Assembly: GCA_963792815.1 (NCBI GenBank)
Contig: CAWBXR010000006.1
Coordinates: 1-64,000, forward strand
From: JARRPM01 sp963792815
GTDB taxonomy: Bacteria; Pseudomonadota; Gammaproteobacteria; Pseudomonadales; Halieaceae
Length of the DNA: 64,000 nt
Direction of reading: 5' to 3'
Shown: positions 63,663 to 64,000 of the stretch, in pieces
How the letters are laid out: each line of letters starts with the position of its first letter
Position numbering within the stretch: position 1 is the stretch's first letter
Notes under the pieces: model-generated
The model's input: the letters and a program-made list of their open reading frames with translations, nothing else
The model's database searches: none
Told to the model about the DNA's origin: nothing
Translations under genes and position numbers: made by a program

Positions 63663-64000
63663 TGCCGTTGGACGAGTATTGTGGCCTCTGGGCGATATTT
63701 TCGCAAGTCGTTATTTTTTAACGAAAAAGTGGGTTGATTGGAGGTTTGCGATTGCATTTTCAGCCCGCCGGGTTCACACCGAAAAATATTCTATCGGGCA
63801 TCAACAGATAATATGCCGCTCCGATCGCGGCGGAGAGCGGGGGGTTGCCTCGCTCCACGGCTGCGGCCCTCCGGGCTGCCCTCAGTCGGTTGGGAGCCTT
63901 AAAGCGCTGCGCTGTCTCCCGCCGCTCCCTCGGCGTGCGCCTTTTACGTTCCGCGAGGCAACCCCCCGCTCTCCACCGCAGCAAGTTCAGTCTATGAAGC
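63663..64000. other. 338-bp right-end region, no gene
   Basis: Apart from the ihfB upstream region it contains only the large inverted repeat listed next. The short open frame on the minus strand here is produced by the palindrome and is arginine-rich; it is not called. rpsA, often upstream of ihfB, is not seen. Confidence 0.5.
63827..63979. repeat. 27-bp inverted repeat around a 99-bp spacer
   Basis: Arms 63827-63853 and 63953-63979 are reverse complements with one mismatch (centre of each arm GAGAGCGGGGGGTTGCCTCGC or its complement). The spacer is GC-rich and not coding. It looks like a miniature element or mobile palindrome. Confidence 0.65.

Noticed and set aside
63760..63984. 74-codon minus-strand frame at the right end
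   Set aside because: It is created by the two arms of the inverted repeat and is arginine-rich by composition.

Overview
The window is a GC-rich stretch (roughly 60% or more by eye) of a gammaproteobacterial chromosome. Gene order and content point to a marine lineage near the Halieaceae/OM60 group, although no rRNA is present to prove it. The supporting markers are: a PEP-CTERM/exosortase A (XrtA) accessory locus, the four-component proteobacterial dedicated sortase system, a wax ester synthase with a polyhydroxyalkanoate synthase, the thrS-infC-rpmI-rplT-pheS-pheT-ihfA-merR-tRNA-Pro block, and an ihfB-lapA-lapB-pyrF block beside wbpV/wbpL/wbpM-like O-antigen genes.

Layout. 1-5.5 kb: XrtA-associated genes (acyl-CoA ligase 3' part, PLP decarboxylase, acyltransferase, polyprenyl-phosphate sugar transferase, small membrane protein). 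5.6-11 kb: CBS protein, outer-membrane barrel, an odd S8 protease with a tetrapeptide-repeat domain, and an ECF sigma/anti-sigma pair. 11-15.4 kb: ATM1-type ABC exporter, broken lipoprotein, and a convergent CHAD/CYTH pair. 15.6-25.4 kb: PrsT TPR lipoprotein, M12-type metalloprotease, a PEP-CTERM protein behind a near-perfect sigma-54 promoter, a broken HTTM-DUF393 gene and a truncated acyl-CoA dehydrogenase that stops beside tRNA-Pro. 25.4-33.2 kb: translation operon on the minus strand. 33.4-34.7 kb: REP sequences and a RAYT transposase. 34.7-39.6 kb: overlapping minus-strand operon wax synthase - PhaC - carbamate kinase - cPGS-like GTPase. 39.6-45.4 kb: dedicated sortase system. 45.4-56.4 kb: uvrB, amidase, tRNA-Asn, FlgO/TPR protein, second PEP-CTERM protein, tRNA-Gly, Fe-type alcohol dehydrogenase, DUF6524-like protein, LysR regulator, DHH protein. 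56.4-63.7 kb: O-antigen end genes, ComEA-like protein, pyrF, lapB, lapA, ihfB.

How the parts work together. The XrtA genes, PrsT and two PEP-CTERM substrates form one surface-protein/exopolysaccharide system, but the exosortase itself is not in the window. Both PEP-CTERM genes and the small membrane gene at 5232 carry a sigma-54 promoter (GG-N10-GC). Each promoter is preceded, 60-87 bp upstream, by the same dyad GTGTCA-N9-ACAC. This is a strong candidate operator for the enhancer-binding regulator of the system (PrsR in related genomes) and is the most interesting signal here.

Sequence quality. About sixteen genes, including essential pheT and also uvrB, are split by one-base frame changes whose protein continues in another frame. 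Most of these are therefore best read as assembly or sequencing indels rather than true pseudogenes. Such genes are reported as one spanning feature.
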